A stretch of DNA of 64,000 nucleotides from Gluconacetobacter johannae (GCF_025994435.1 NZ_BAQK01000050.1:62001-126000); one strand, 5' to 3'; counted from the first letter of the stretch, positions 41,522 through 50,990 are shown. The notes: generated by a model not told the origin, from the sequence alone. Translations and numbers: made by a program.

Positions 41522-42706
41522 ATGCATCCCAGTGCGCGACAGTACCGCCCCGATCCGCCCGCCGCGTGGGCCGGTGGCCTGCTGACCATCGACCTGGGCG
41601 CCGTCGCCGCGAATTACCGGCTGCTGCACGATCGGGTCGGGCCGGGCACGACCTGCGCCGCGGCGGTCAAGGCCGATGCCTACGGGCTGGGCGCCGACCG
41701 GATCGTCCCGGTGCTGGCCGCCGCCGGCTGCCGCGTCTTCTTCGTCGCGCATCTGGCCGAAGGGGCCGCCATCCGTCCGCTGCTCGGGGCCGACAGCACC
41801 ATCTTCGTCCTGAACGGCGCCATGCCGGGGACCGAGGCCGACCTGCACGGGCTGGGGCTGGCGCCGGTCCTGAACAGCATGGATCAGATCGCCCGGTGGC
41901 AGGAGCTGGCGCGCCGGCTGGACACCCCCCTGCCCGCCGCTTTGCAGGTCGATAGCGGCATGTCGCGCTTCGGCCTGTCGGACGGCGATGTGGACATGCT
42001 GATGGCGCGGGCCGCCCCCCTGGCCGGCATCGTCCCCCTGCTGGTCATGAGCCACCTGGCCTGCGCCGACGACCCCGCGCACCCCGCCAACCTGGCCCAG
42101 CGCACGGCCTTCCTGCGGCTGCGCGCGCGCCTGCCCCGCGCCCCGGCCAGCCTGGCCGCGTCGTCGGGCCTGTTCCTGGGGCCGGACTGGCGGTTCGACA
42201 TGGTCCGTCCGGGGGCGGCGCTGTACGGCATCAACCCGACGCCGGGCCACCCCAACCCGATGCGCCCGGTGGTGCGCCTCCAGGCCCGCGTCGTGCAGAC
42301 GCGATGGATCGGCCCCGGCACGGCGGTGGGCTACGGCGCGGCCTTCATCGCCGACCGGCCCAGCCATGTCGCGACCCTGGCCGTGGGCTATGGCGACGGA
42401 TTCCCCCGCGTGCTGGGCGGGCGCGGCATCGCCATCCTGCCCGGCCGCCCGGAGGTGAAGCTGCCGGTCATCGGGCGGATTTCCATGGATTGCCTGGCGG
42501 TGGACGTGACCGACCTGGGGGACGGCCCGCTGGACGCCGGGACCGCGCTGGACCTGATCGGCCCGCACAATCCGCTGGATACCGTCGCCGCCGCCGCCGG
42601 GACCATCGGCTACGAACTCCTGACCGGCCTGGGCGCGCGCTACCACCGCGCCCATGTCACCGACGATGCGGTCATCGACGACATGCAGAAAGGATCAAGC
42701 GCGTGA
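41522..42706 (+). CDS. alr: Alanine racemase
   Basis: This 394-residue PLP enzyme interconverts L- and D-alanine. The lysine in AAVKADAYGLG (Lys50) binds PLP; AVGYGAAFIADRP (about 267-279) holds the catalytic tyrosine region; and GRISMDCLAVDVTDLG (about 318-333) is characteristic. It is coupled to dadA by a GTGA overlap. Because of that neighbour it probably acts mainly in alanine catabolism (DadX role) as well as cell-wall supply. Confidence 0.95.
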   Translation: MHPSARQYRPDPPAAWAGGLLTIDLGAVAANYRLLHDRVGPGTTCAAAVKADAYGLGADRIVPVLAAAGCRVFFVAHLAEGAAIRPLLGADSTIFVLNGAMPGTEADLHGLGLAPVLNSMDQIARWQELARRLDTPLPAALQVDSGMSRFGLSDGDVDMLMARAAPLAGIVPLLVMSHLACADDPAHPANLAQRTAFLRLRARLPRAPASLAASSGLFLGPDWRFDMVRPGAALYGINPTPGHPNPMRPVVRLQARVVQTRWIGPGTAVGYGAAFIADRPSHVATLAVGYGDGFPRVLGGRGIAILPGRPEVKLPVIGRISMDCLAVDVTDLGDGPLDAGTALDLIGPHNPLDTVAAAAGTIGYELLTGLGARYHRAHVTDDAVIDDMQKGSSA

Positions 42707-43959
42707 AGGTCATCGTTCTGGGGGCGGGCGTCATCGGCGTGACCTCGGCCTGGTATCTGGCGAAACTGGGTCATGAGGTCGAGGTGATCGACCGCCAGCC
42801 GGCGGCGGCGATGGAAACCTCGTTCGCCAATGCCGGACAGGTCTCGCCAGGCTATTCCACGCCCTGGGCGATGCCCGGCCTGCCCCGCAAGGCGCTGGGC
42901 TGGATGCTGAAGAAGCACAGCCCGCTGGTCATCCGCCCGCGCGTCGATTTCGCGATGTTCCGCTGGATGACCCAGCTTCTGCTGAACTGCAACGAACATG
43001 CCTACGACATCAACAAGACCCGGATGCTGCGGATCGCGGAATACAGCCGCGACTGCCTGACCGCGCTGCGCGACGAAACCGGCATCACCTACAACGACCG
43101 CCAGCGCGGGCTGATCCAGCTGTTCCGCACCGACGAACAGGTCGCGCACGCCCAGGACGACATGCGCCTGCTGGCCGAAAGCGGCGTGCCGCACGACTTG
43201 CTGGATGTCGAACGCATCATTGCGCGCGAACCCGGCCTGGCGCAGGCGCGGCATCTGCTGAAGGGCGGGCTGTTCCTGCCCGGCGACGAATCGGGCGACG
43301 CCCACATGTTCACCCAGCGCCTGGCGCAGAAGGCCGAGGAACTGGGCGTCACCTTCCGCTACGAGACATCCATCGAGGCCCTGGAACCCGGCGCGACCGA
43401 GATCCTGGGCGTGCGGACCACGGCCGGGCGGATCACCGGCGACGCCTACGTGCTGGCGCTGGGCAGCTATTCGCCGCTGCTGCTGCGGCCGCTGGGCATC
43501 CGCATGCCAGTCTATCCGGTGAAGGGCTATTCCCTGACCGTGCCGCTGACCGATGAAAGCCGCGCCCCGGTCTCGACGGTGAATGACGAGACCTACAAGG
43601 TGGCGATCACGCGGCTGGGCGAGCGGATCCGCATCGGCGGCACCGCCGAACTGACCGGCTACGACCTGCGGCTCAGCCCCGACCGGCGCCAGACGCTGGA
43701 ACTTTCCTTCTCGGAACTGTTCGGCGGCGGCGACCTGTCGCGCGCCACCTACTGGACCGGCCTGCGGCCGAACACACCCGACGGCACGCCGATCGTCGGC
43801 CCGTCCGGCCGCTTCGGCAACCTGTGGCTCAATACCGGGCACGGGACCCTGGGCTGGACCATGGCCTGCGGCTCGGGCCGGCTGCTGGCCGACCTGATCG
43901 CCGGCCGGCGACCCAACATCCCGCATCTGGACCTGTCGATCGACCGGTACGCGTCGTAG
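42703..43959 (+). CDS. dadA: D-amino-acid dehydrogenase small subunit
   Basis: This 418-residue FAD enzyme oxidises D-alanine to pyruvate and ammonia, donating electrons to the respiratory chain. The FAD motif VIVLGAGVIGVTSAWYLA lies at residues 3-20. PGYSTPWAMPG (about 50-60) and the closing TGHGTLGWTMACGSG (about 380-394) are DadA hallmarks. The start is GTG at 42703, overlapping the alr stop (GTGA), with AAAGGA eight bases upstream. A terminator follows. Confidence 0.95.
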   Translation: MKVIVLGAGVIGVTSAWYLAKLGHEVEVIDRQPAAAMETSFANAGQVSPGYSTPWAMPGLPRKALGWMLKKHSPLVIRPRVDFAMFRWMTQLLLNCNEHAYDINKTRMLRIAEYSRDCLTALRDETGITYNDRQRGLIQLFRTDEQVAHAQDDMRLLAESGVPHDLLDVERIIAREPGLAQARHLLKGGLFLPGDESGDAHMFTQRLAQKAEELGVTFRYETSIEALEPGATEILGVRTTAGRITGDAYVLALGSYSPLLLRPLGIRMPVYPVKGYSLTVPLTDESRAPVSTVNDETYKVAITRLGERIRIGGTAELTGYDLRLSPDRRQTLELSFSELFGGGDLSRATYWTGLRPNTPDGTPIVGPSGRFGNLWLNTGHGTLGWTMACGSGRLLADLIAGRRPNIPHLDLSIDRYAS

Positions 43960-43963
43960 GCAC

Positions 43964-44005
43964 AAAAAAAGGGCGGAGGCGGGTTACCCCGTCTCCGCCC
44001 TTTTT
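43964..44005. terminator. Bidirectional terminator between dadA and the Ala/Pro-rich gene
   Basis: A 13-bp GC-rich stem (GGGCGGAGGCGGG with one wobble pair) and 4-nt loop are flanked by seven A before and five T after, so it works for both converging genes. Confidence 0.9.
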
Positions 44006-44052
44006 CGTACCGGCCGGGACCGAAATCCTGGCCGGCCGTCATCGGCGACCGA

Positions 44053-44292
44053 TCAGTTGGCGGCCGGCGGCGTGGTCTTCTTGTGGTGCTTGTTGTGATG
44101 CTTCTTCGCCTTCGGCGCCTCGGTGGGGGCGGCCGGAGCGGTCGGGGCGGCGGGGGCAGCGGCCTCGGGCGCGGCCGGAGCAGCGGGGGCAGCCGGAGCA
44201 GCAGGGGCCTCCTGCGCGATCGCCGGAACGGCTGCGCCCATCAGGGCAACAGTCGAAAGGGCGGCCAGGAACCGACGAGTCGAAACGATCAT
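44053..44292 (-). CDS. Small secreted Ala/Pro-rich protein with His/Lys tail
   Basis: This 79-residue protein has a clear signal peptide (MIVSTRRFLAALSTVALMGA to about residue 26, AIA-QE). It is followed by about ten imperfect APAAP repeats and a basic tail HHNKHHKKTTPP. The composition suggests an unstructured periplasmic or exported polypeptide; the histidines might bind metal. Similar Ala/Pro-rich small proteins are frequent in acetic-acid bacteria but have no assigned function. Coding status is supported by the signal peptide, an upstream GGAGAG and the terminator behind it. Confidence 0.75.
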   Translation of the reverse strand: MIVSTRRFLAALSTVALMGAAVPAIAQEAPAAPAAPAAPAAPEAAAPAAPTAPAAPTEAPKAKKHHNKHHKKTTPPAAN

Positions 44293-44518
44293 AGAATCTC
44301 TCCAGAAATCAGGACGTCATCCCAATGCCTATAGACCGATGCCCGGAGACGCCCCCCGATTCGAGGAAGCATGATGCCGCACACGGTCTGGCGTGCTTTT
44401 GCTAGCATGCCGGACCATGTGCGTCTCGCATTAAAATACGTAAATCTAAGGCCAGTCTAACTTGTAGTGCCTTAATTGCAACGCAATCGCAATTTCTGAA
44501 ACATTACGAATGATGTCT

Positions 44519-44555
44519 GGCCGGGTGGCCCGCCGTCCTGGCGGACCACCCGGCC
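44519..44555 (-). terminator. Hairpin behind typA
   Basis: A 10-bp outer stem (GGCCGGGTGG / CCACCCGGCC) encloses a smaller hairpin (CGCC / GGCG) 7 bp after the typA stop codon. No U-run follows, so it is a probable, not certain, terminator. The remaining bases up to 44293 show no element except locally AT-rich sequence. Confidence 0.5.
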
Positions 44556-44562
44556 CTGGCGA

Positions 44563-46383
44563 TCAGTTGGACGCGCCCTTGCCGCGCTTCTTGCGCTCAT
44601 GCGGGTCGAGGTAGCGCTTGCGGATACGCACCGCCGACGGCGTGACCTCGACCAGCTCATCGTCCTCGATATAGGCGATCGCCTGCTCCAGGCTCATCTT
44701 GCGCGGCGGCGTCAGCAGCAGCGCCTCATCCTTGCCGGCGGCGCGGATGTTCGTGAGCTTCTTTTCGCGGACAGCGTTCACGTCCAGGTCGTTCTCGCGC
44801 GAATGTTCGCCGATAATCATGCCGACATAGACCTTCTCGCCGGCATCGACGAACAGCGTCCCGCGATCCTGCAACGAGTACAGCGAATACTGCGTCGTCG
44901 CCCCGTCTTCCGACGAGATCAGCGACCCGTTGCGGCGGCCCTCGATCGGCCCGGCCCAGGGCTGGTAGCCCGCGAACAGGCGGTTCATGATGCCCGTGCC
45001 GCGCGTGTCGGTCAGGAATTCGCCGTGATAGCCGATCAGGCCGCGCGACGGGATCAGGAAGGTCAGGCGCACCTTGCCGCCGCCCGACGGCTGCATGTCC
45101 TGCATCAGGCCCTTGCGGAGGGCCATCTTCTCGACCACGACGCCCGAATAGGGCTCGTCCACGTCGATCAGGGCCTCCTCGAACGGCTCCTCGCGCTCAC
45201 CGGTTTCCTCGTTGGTGTGGAACAGCACGCGCGGGCGGCCGATCGTCAGTTCGAAGCCCTCGCGGCGCATCTGCTCGATCAGCACGCCAAGCTGCAGTTC
45301 CCCGCGGCCCGCCACCTCGAACGCCTCGCTCTCGGGGCTGTCGGTCACGCGGATGGCGATGTTGCCCTCGGTTTCCTTGAACAGGCGGTCGCGGATCTGG
45401 CGCGATGTCACCTTCTTGCCCTCGCGGCCGCCCAGCGGGCCATCGTTCAGGCGGAAGGTCATCGACAGGGTCGGCGGATCGACGGGGGTCGAGGCCAGCG
45501 GCTCGGTCACCTCGGGCGAGGCGATGGTCTCGGGGATCGTGGCCTCGGAAAGACCCGCGACGGCGATGATGTCCCCGGCCTCGGCCTCGTCCACCGGCAC
45601 CCGGTCCAGGCCGCGGAACGACAGCAGCTTGGTCAGGCGCCCGGTCTCGACGACCGACCCGTCGGGGCGCAGCACGCGCACCGGCATGTTCACCTTCGCG
45701 CGGCCCTGCTCCACCCGGCCGGTCAGCACGCGGCCCAGGAAGTTGTCGTTTTCCAGGATGGTCGCGACCATGGCGAAGGGCGCGTCCTTGTCCACCGTCG
45801 GCGCCGGCACATGCCGCACGATCAGGTCGAACATCGGCGACAGGTCCTTGCGCGCGCCTTCCAGTTCCTCATCCGCCCAGCCCTGGCGGCCCGAGGCGTA
45901 GAGCATCGGGAAGTCCAGCTGCTCGTCATTCGCGCCCAGGGCGGCGAACAGGTCGAAGATCTCGTTATGCACCTCGTCGGGGCGGGCGTCGCCGCGGTCG
46001 ATCTTGTTCACGACAACGATCGGCTTCAGGCCGCGCGCCAGGGCCTTGCCGACCACGAACTTGGTCTGCGGCAGGGCGCCCTCGGCCGCGTCGACCAGCA
46101 CGACCGCGCCGTCGACCATGCTCAGGATCCGCTCGACCTCGCCGCCGAAATCGGCGTGGCCCGGCGTATCGATGATGTTGATGCGGGTGTCCTTCCAGAC
46201 GACCGACGTGCATTTGGCCAGGATCGTGATGCCGCGCTCACGTTCCAGGTCGTTGCTGTCCATCGCACGCTCGGCCACGTGCTGGTTCTCGCGGAACGAG
46301 CCCGACTGTTTCAGAAGCTGGTCCACCAGCGTGGTTTTGCCATGGTCGACATGGGCGATGATGGCGATATTGCGGATATCCAT
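44563..46383 (-). CDS. typA: TypA/BipA ribosome-associated GTPase
   Basis: This 606-residue translational GTPase has G1 AHVDHGKTTLVDQLL (about 10-24), G2 near ERGITI, G3 DTPGHADFGGEVERI and G4 NKID, and the BipA C-terminal domain (RGLIGYHGEFLTDTRGTGIMNR). It acts on the ribosome under stress and in 50S assembly. The start MDIRNIAIIAHV is the family start; an in-frame ATG-less extension lies upstream. Length is normal. Confidence 0.97.
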   Translation of the reverse strand: MDIRNIAIIAHVDHGKTTLVDQLLKQSGSFRENQHVAERAMDSNDLERERGITILAKCTSVVWKDTRINIIDTPGHADFGGEVERILSMVDGAVVLVDAAEGALPQTKFVVGKALARGLKPIVVVNKIDRGDARPDEVHNEIFDLFAALGANDEQLDFPMLYASGRQGWADEELEGARKDLSPMFDLIVRHVPAPTVDKDAPFAMVATILENDNFLGRVLTGRVEQGRAKVNMPVRVLRPDGSVVETGRLTKLLSFRGLDRVPVDEAEAGDIIAVAGLSEATIPETIASPEVTEPLASTPVDPPTLSMTFRLNDGPLGGREGKKVTSRQIRDRLFKETEGNIAIRVTDSPESEAFEVAGRGELQLGVLIEQMRREGFELTIGRPRVLFHTNEETGEREEPFEEALIDVDEPYSGVVVEKMALRKGLMQDMQPSGGGKVRLTFLIPSRGLIGYHGEFLTDTRGTGIMNRLFAGYQPWAGPIEGRRNGSLISSEDGATTQYSLYSLQDRGTLFVDAGEKVYVGMIIGEHSRENDLDVNAVREKKLTNIRAAGKDEALLLTPPRKMSLEQAIAYIEDDELVEVTPSAVRIRKRYLDPHERKKRGKGASN

Positions 46384-46619
46384 AACGTGTGTGACCTGAC
46401 TTCCTTCGCGGGGCACCCGACGGGCGCGCCGGCCGGCCCGGGCGCCCTTGCGTCACGGACAGGACCGACAGATGATTCCGTATTCCCGGGGTTGATAGAG
46501 GGGACGCACGCGGATTGCACGCGAAACTTCATGCCCCCACCGCCCGGCGGGGGCGCGCCCCGCGCGCAACAGCGTCCCGGCGGCCATAAGGAGACCATGT
46601 CCACGCCGCCCGCCAGTAG

Positions 46620-46725
46620 CCGGTGGCCGTTCGCGCGCCGCACCTGATCGGCCCCAACGGGGCGGGATAATCCACGGCGATCAAGATTCTGTCAGGCATC
46701 CTGCGACCCGGCGCCGGCCATGGCG
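46620..46725 (+). pseudogene. Remnant of an ABC transporter ATPase (Walker A with in-frame stop)
   Basis: Plus-strand codons from 46641 read HLIGPNGAG-stop-STAIKILSGILRPGAG. This is the Walker A region of an ABC ATPase (GPNGAGKS) in which the invariant lysine codon has become TAA at 46668-46670. Another in-frame stop (TAG) precedes it at 46617. No further ABC motifs were found on either side, so only about 30 codons survive. The rest of the 406-bp gap between typA and the PfkB gene (46384-46789) shows nothing else recognisable. Confidence 0.75.
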
Positions 46726-46789
46726 CCCCCGCCAGGCTGACGGGGCGGGGGCGTCGCCTTCTTCCTGGGCGGCTGATCCGACAGGCGGA

Positions 46790-47812
46790 CTACAGCTCCA
46801 TGTCCTGGCGCAGGTTGACCAGCGGCCGCGCGCCATAATGGGAAATGATCTCGGACGCCGCGACGCTGCCCAGGCGGCCGCATTCGGCCAGCGAGCGGCC
46901 CGACGTCCATCCGGCCAGGAAGCCGGCTGCATAGGCGTCGCCCGCGCCCGTCGTATCCACCACCTGGGTCGCCACGGGCGCGACGTCGATCCGTTCGCCG
47001 GCGCGGATGATGACGCTGCCCTGTCCGGACCGCGTCAGGACGGCGAAGTGCGTGTCGGCGGCGGCATGTTCCATCGCCGCCTCGAAATCCTCGGTCTGGT
47101 ACAGCGAACAGACTTCCTCCTCATTGGCGAACAGGATGTCGATATGGCCATGCACCAGGTCGCGGAAGGCGGCGCGGTGACGCGCCACGCAGAACGGGTC
47201 GGACAGCGAGAGCGCGACCTGCCGTCCGGCTTCGTGCGCCAGCGACGCGGCCCGGCGAAAGGCCTCCTGCGCGTGCGGCGGGTCGAACAGATAGCCTTCC
47301 AGGTAGGTCACGCGGGCGCTGGCCACCAGGTCGGCCAGCACGTCCTCCGGCCCGAACGAGACACAGGCCCCCAGATAGGTGTTCATCGTCCGCTGCCCGT
47401 CGGGCGTCACCAGCACCAGGCAGCGCGCGGTCGGCTGCCCGTCGGCGGCGCGCCCGGTCAGGAAGCTGGAGGGGAAGAAGATGCCCGACCCCTGCAGATC
47501 CGCGGCGAAGGCCCGGCCCGGGGCGTCGTCCGCGACCTTGCCCAGGTACGCCACCCGCGCGCCCATGTTGGCGGCCACGACGCAGGTGTTCGCGGCCGAT
47601 CCGCCGCCCATTTCCCTTTCGCGGTGGATCAGGTTGTACAGCGTCTCGGCCCGCGCCGCGTCGATCAGCGTCATGCTGCCGGGGACCATGTCGTGATCCA
47701 GCAGGAATGACGGATCGACCGGGGCCAGGACGTCGATGATCGCGTTTCCGATCCCCAGCAGATCGAAGCGGCATCCCGCCCCCGCCCCCGCGCCACCGTC
47801 CATCGCGTTCAT
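46790..47812 (-). CDS. PfkB-family kinase, adenosine kinase-like
   Basis: This 340-residue ribokinase-fold enzyme reads FDLLGIGNAIIDVLAPVDPS near the N-terminus and has GGGSAANT (about 69-76) and the PfkB signature 2 VDTTGAGDAYAAGFLAG (about 287-303) with the catalytic aspartate. The pattern is that of the adenosine kinase-like subfamily of alphaproteobacteria; the substrate could be adenosine or another nucleoside or sugar. GGGGGAG precedes the ATG at 47812. It has no obvious operon partner. Confidence 0.9.
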   Translation of the reverse strand: MNAMDGGAGAGAGCRFDLLGIGNAIIDVLAPVDPSFLLDHDMVPGSMTLIDAARAETLYNLIHREREMGGGSAANTCVVAANMGARVAYLGKVADDAPGRAFAADLQGSGIFFPSSFLTGRAADGQPTARCLVLVTPDGQRTMNTYLGACVSFGPEDVLADLVASARVTYLEGYLFDPPHAQEAFRRAASLAHEAGRQVALSLSDPFCVARHRAAFRDLVHGHIDILFANEEEVCSLYQTEDFEAAMEHAAADTHFAVLTRSGQGSVIIRAGERIDVAPVATQVVDTTGAGDAYAAGFLAGWTSGRSLAECGRLGSVAASEIISHYGARPLVNLRQDMEL

Positions 47813-48067
47813 GTTCGCTCCCCCTGTCGGCGGCCCGGATCTTTCCGGTCGCCGCGCCATCAAATAACCAATATCGTCAATCACAAGCCCCCTTCGCTAA
47901 CACCGGGACGAAAGGGTCGCAATGGCGGACATTTCAAGTCCGCAAACTTGGCGCTTCGCCCTTGTTCCGCCCCGACTCGTGCGTGTAATTGTACTGCACA
48001 GCGGTTTTTTGAAACCAATCTTCCAGCCCATCCGGCACCATCACAGACTGCATTCAGCGGGGTACCC

Positions 48068-48718
48068 TTGTTCAAACGACGCAAGCCCGAAGACGAGAAA
48101 CCGGTCCGCCCGGCCAATCCGCAGACGAGTTTCCCGCCGCCGCCGTCGGGGGCTCCGTCCCCGCGTCCCGCCGCCGCATCCCCCTCTTCCGTTCCGTCCA
48201 AGGAGACCGCCGCAATGGCCCGCGCCCCGTTCCCGCCCGCACCGTCCCCCACTGCCCCCGGCACCCCCTCCCCGGCCCGTCCGGGCCTGTCCCCGGCCGG
48301 CCGCAAGGACAGCGCGGAGCGCCGGACATTGGTGGTCGGACGCGGCATCAGCGTGCAGGGCACCATCCAGGACGCCGAGCGCCTGGTGGTCGAGGGCACG
48401 GTCGAATCCTCGATGATCCACGCGACGGAGCTTCAGGTCGCCCAGGGCGGCATGTTCCGGGGTGAGATCGAGGTCGAGGATGCGGACCTCGCCGGCACCA
48501 TCGACGGCACGCTGACCGTGCGGGGCAGCCTGACCATCCGCACCACCGGACGCCTGATCGGCAAGGCCAAGTGCCGCCGCCTGCAGGTCGAGGACGGCGG
48601 CCAGGTCACCGGCCAGCTGGAGATGATTACCGGCGCCAGCCCACTGCCCGGCGAGGTGGACACGACCCCCGCTCCGGTGGCCGCCCCGTCCGAGCTGGCC
48701 GAACCGGAAACACCCTGA
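48068..48718 (+). CDS. Bactofilin
   Basis: This protein has a Pro/Ala/Ser-rich N-terminal region followed by a bactofilin beta-helix domain of about 100 residues (TLVVGRGISVQGTIQDAERL to GQVTGQLEMI). Repeats such as RLVVEGTVE, ELQVAQGG and GSLTIRTTG form the right-handed helix. Bactofilins polymerise into cytoskeletal filaments involved in shape or stalk/wall synthesis. The chosen start is TTG at 48068 (reading FKRRKPEDEK), preceded by GGGG; similar proteins commonly begin with a lysine-rich stretch. The frame is open further upstream. Confidence 0.88.
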   Translation: MFKRRKPEDEKPVRPANPQTSFPPPPSGAPSPRPAAASPSSVPSKETAAMARAPFPPAPSPTAPGTPSPARPGLSPAGRKDSAERRTLVVGRGISVQGTIQDAERLVVEGTVESSMIHATELQVAQGGMFRGEIEVEDADLAGTIDGTLTVRGSLTIRTTGRLIGKAKCRRLQVEDGGQVTGQLEMITGASPLPGEVDTTPAPVAAPSELAEPETP

Positions 48719-48762
48719 CCCGACCTCTCCCGCCGGTCCGCCGGCGGGGGATGCCGCGCCTC

Positions 48763-48800
48763 AAAAAAAAAGCCGTTGCGGAGTCCGCAACGGCTTTTTT
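48763..48800. terminator. Bidirectional terminator between bactofilin gene and gcrA
   Basis: An 11-bp perfect stem (AGCCGTTGCGG and complement) with a 3-nt loop is flanked by nine A and six T, serving both converging genes. Confidence 0.93.
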
Positions 48801-48833
48801 CATTCCGCGCCCCGACCGGGGCGGAAGACATCT

Positions 48834-49529
48834 TCAGGCGACGTTGTCGCGCCGGTCGCGCAGCTTCACGTACGCAAGCTGGGCGTGCTCCACGCAATAG
48901 GGTTTGCCCGGCACCGGTGTCGCGCCACAGAAGTGGAAGCCCGGCGTTCCCGGATCGCCCAGCGGCCAGCAGCATGTCAGGCCGCTGCGGCGCGGGGCCG
49001 GCGGCGCGACGGCGCGCAGGGGCACGCGGACCTCGGGACGGGCAGCGGGTACGGCTTCCTCGTCCGCCGGGGGGGTAACAGGGGCTTCGGCCCGCGGCGC
49101 GGCGACCGGAGGCGCCACGACCGGAGGGGCGGGCGGAACCGGGGCGGCCACTACGGGACGCGCGACCTCGGCCGGGGTGGCCGCGACGGGACGGACCTCA
49201 GCCACCGGCTGCGGCGGCTGGGTCGTCGCGGGCGGCATGCCGGCCGGTGCAACGGACGCGGCCGGGATCGAAACCGACGGGGCCGTCATTTCCTGGGCCG
49301 GGGCGGGAATGGACTCCGCCGGGGTCGCGGGCGCCTTGACTGTCGAACGGGCCGATGCCGCCGGCCTGCGGATCGGGGACGGACGTGCCTGCAGACCCAG
49401 GCGATGCGCCTTGCCCACCACCGCGTTCTTCGTCACTTCCAGTTGCCGACCGATTTCAGCCGTCGACAGCCCTTGCTGCCAGAGCTCGCGGAGACGCGTG
49501 ATCGTCTCCTCGGTCCATTCCATTGCCAT
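48834..49529 (-). CDS. gcrA: GcrA cell-cycle regulator
   Basis: This 231-residue protein has the GcrA N-terminal helix-turn-helix (EWTEETITRLRELWQQGLST, then AEIGRQLEVTKNAVVGKAHRLGL, about 4-47), a long Pro/Ala-rich linker (about 50-180) and a C-terminal domain with cysteines (LTCCWPLGDPGTPGFHFCG, then YCVEHAQLAY). GcrA works with sigma-70 at CcrM-methylated promoters in the cell cycle. The linker is longer than in many homologues. AGGAG lies eight bases before the first ATG. Confidence 0.93.
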   Translation of the reverse strand: MAMEWTEETITRLRELWQQGLSTAEIGRQLEVTKNAVVGKAHRLGLQARPSPIRRPAASARSTVKAPATPAESIPAPAQEMTAPSVSIPAASVAPAGMPPATTQPPQPVAEVRPVAATPAEVARPVVAAPVPPAPPVVAPPVAAPRAEAPVTPPADEEAVPAARPEVRVPLRAVAPPAPRRSGLTCCWPLGDPGTPGFHFCGATPVPGKPYCVEHAQLAYVKLRDRRDNVA

Positions 49530-49664
49530 GCCACCATCTCCTGACGAAGGATGACCGGAAATTAGGCTTATCTTGTGGTCGACTCAACTATTCCACCACA
49601 AAATCTTGTGGACAAGGCTGGGCATAACCTGTTCACAACCCCGGTAAAACCGGTGTGCGGATCG

Positions 49665-50846
49665 TCAGGCGCGAATCCGTTTCACCCGGCTGCCATCGAC
49701 GCCCAGCAACATCTGCCCGGCCTTCAGCGCCAGCGCATCCTCGCCGAAGACCTCCCGGCGCCAGCCGGTCATCAGCGGCAGGTCGGGTTCGGCCTCCAGC
49801 GCCAGCCGGTCCAGATCCTCGGACGACGCCACCAGGCGGGGGGCCACGTCATGCTGTTCGCAGCACGCGGCCAGCAGCACCTTCAGCAACGCAACCAGCG
49901 CGGGCGACGGCCGGGGGCCATCCTTGCCACGGGCCTGGCGCGGCAGGGCCGCGTCGGGCAGCGCCCGGGCGGCGGCCACGGCCTCCAGCAGGCCCGCGCC
50001 GCTACGGCCCTCGGCGAAGCCGCGCGACACGCCACGGATGCGCGCCAGGGCGTCGACATCCTGGGGCGCCGTCGCGGCGATTTCCAGCAGGCTTTCGTCC
50101 TTCAGCAGGCGCTGGCGGGGCACGTTCACCCGCTGGGCCTCGCGCTCGCGCCACGCGGTGATCGCGCGCAGGGTGCCCAGCATGCGCCGGTTCGACGTCC
50201 GGGGCCGCATCCTTTCCCACAGGGTCTCGGGGTCGGGCCGGAAGGTCGCGGGGTCGGACAGGACCGCCAGTTCGGCGGACACCCACCCCATCCGTCCTTC
50301 CCGCTCCAGACGGTCCAGCAGCAGTTCGTAGACGGCGCGCAGATAGGTGACGTCGGCGGCCGCGTAGCTGATCTGGGCGGCGGACAGCGGCCGCGCCGAC
50401 CAGTCCGAAAACCGGTGCGCCTTGTCGATATGCGCGCCGACCAGGGACGCGACCAGATTGTCGTACCCCACCTGGTCGCCATAGCCCGCCACCATCGCCG
50501 CCACCTGCGTGTCGAACAGCGCCGCCGGCAGATGACCGAAGATATGCAGGAAGATCTCCAGATCCTGCCGGGCGGCATGGAAGACCTTGACGACCTGCGC
50601 GTCATCCAGCAGCACGCCCAGCGGCGCCAGGTCGAGCCCCGACGCGCAGGTATCGACCACCACCACCTCGTCCCGGCCGGCCAACTGCACCAGGCACAGC
50701 TCGGGCCAGTACGTCCGTTCGCGCACGAATTCCGTGTCGATGGTGACGAAGGGCTCCTGCCGCAGCCTGTCGACGACGGCCGTCAGCTCATCGGTGGTGG
50801 TAATGAGGACAGGATCGGGGAAACCCGCTGAGGATGCGCGTGCCAT
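49665..50846 (-). CDS. rnd: Ribonuclease D
   Basis: This 393-residue 3'-5' exoribonuclease has the DEDD motifs FVTIDTEFVRERTY (about 33-46), KVFHAARQDLEIF (about 87-99) and ISYAAADVTYLRAVYELLLD, plus an HRDC-type domain after residue 200 (RMLGTLRAITAWREREA). It trims stable RNA 3' ends. The length is normal. It is divergent from queF; the 144-bp gap between them shows no riboswitch-like structure that I could identify. Confidence 0.95.
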   Translation of the reverse strand: MARASSAGFPDPVLITTTDELTAVVDRLRQEPFVTIDTEFVRERTYWPELCLVQLAGRDEVVVVDTCASGLDLAPLGVLLDDAQVVKVFHAARQDLEIFLHIFGHLPAALFDTQVAAMVAGYGDQVGYDNLVASLVGAHIDKAHRFSDWSARPLSAAQISYAAADVTYLRAVYELLLDRLEREGRMGWVSAELAVLSDPATFRPDPETLWERMRPRTSNRRMLGTLRAITAWREREAQRVNVPRQRLLKDESLLEIAATAPQDVDALARIRGVSRGFAEGRSGAGLLEAVAAARALPDAALPRQARGKDGPRPSPALVALLKVLLAACCEQHDVAPRLVASSEDLDRLALEAEPDLPLMTGWRREVFGEDALALKAGQMLLGVDGSRVKRIRA

Positions 50847-50990
50847 GTCGTCCTGTTATCATGGCCCGATACCGGCGCGAAGGCTTTGGCGGGCGAAAAA
50901 ACTGCCGCTTGACGGCGGGAATGCCGCTCTGACATCACCCCTCCCGGACATGGCGGCCCGGCCGCCCCTCGGCAACAAAGGACACGCGAC

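Noticed and set aside
44120..44230. Tandem GCCGG/GGGGC-rich repeats resembling a CRISPR or VNTR
   Set aside because: They are the codons of the Ala/Pro repeats of the small secreted protein; there are no unique spacers. No CRISPR array was found in the window.
50847..50990. preQ1 riboswitch before queF
   Set aside because: No compact stem-loop with an A-rich tail was seen; the gap looks like an ordinary divergent promoter region.
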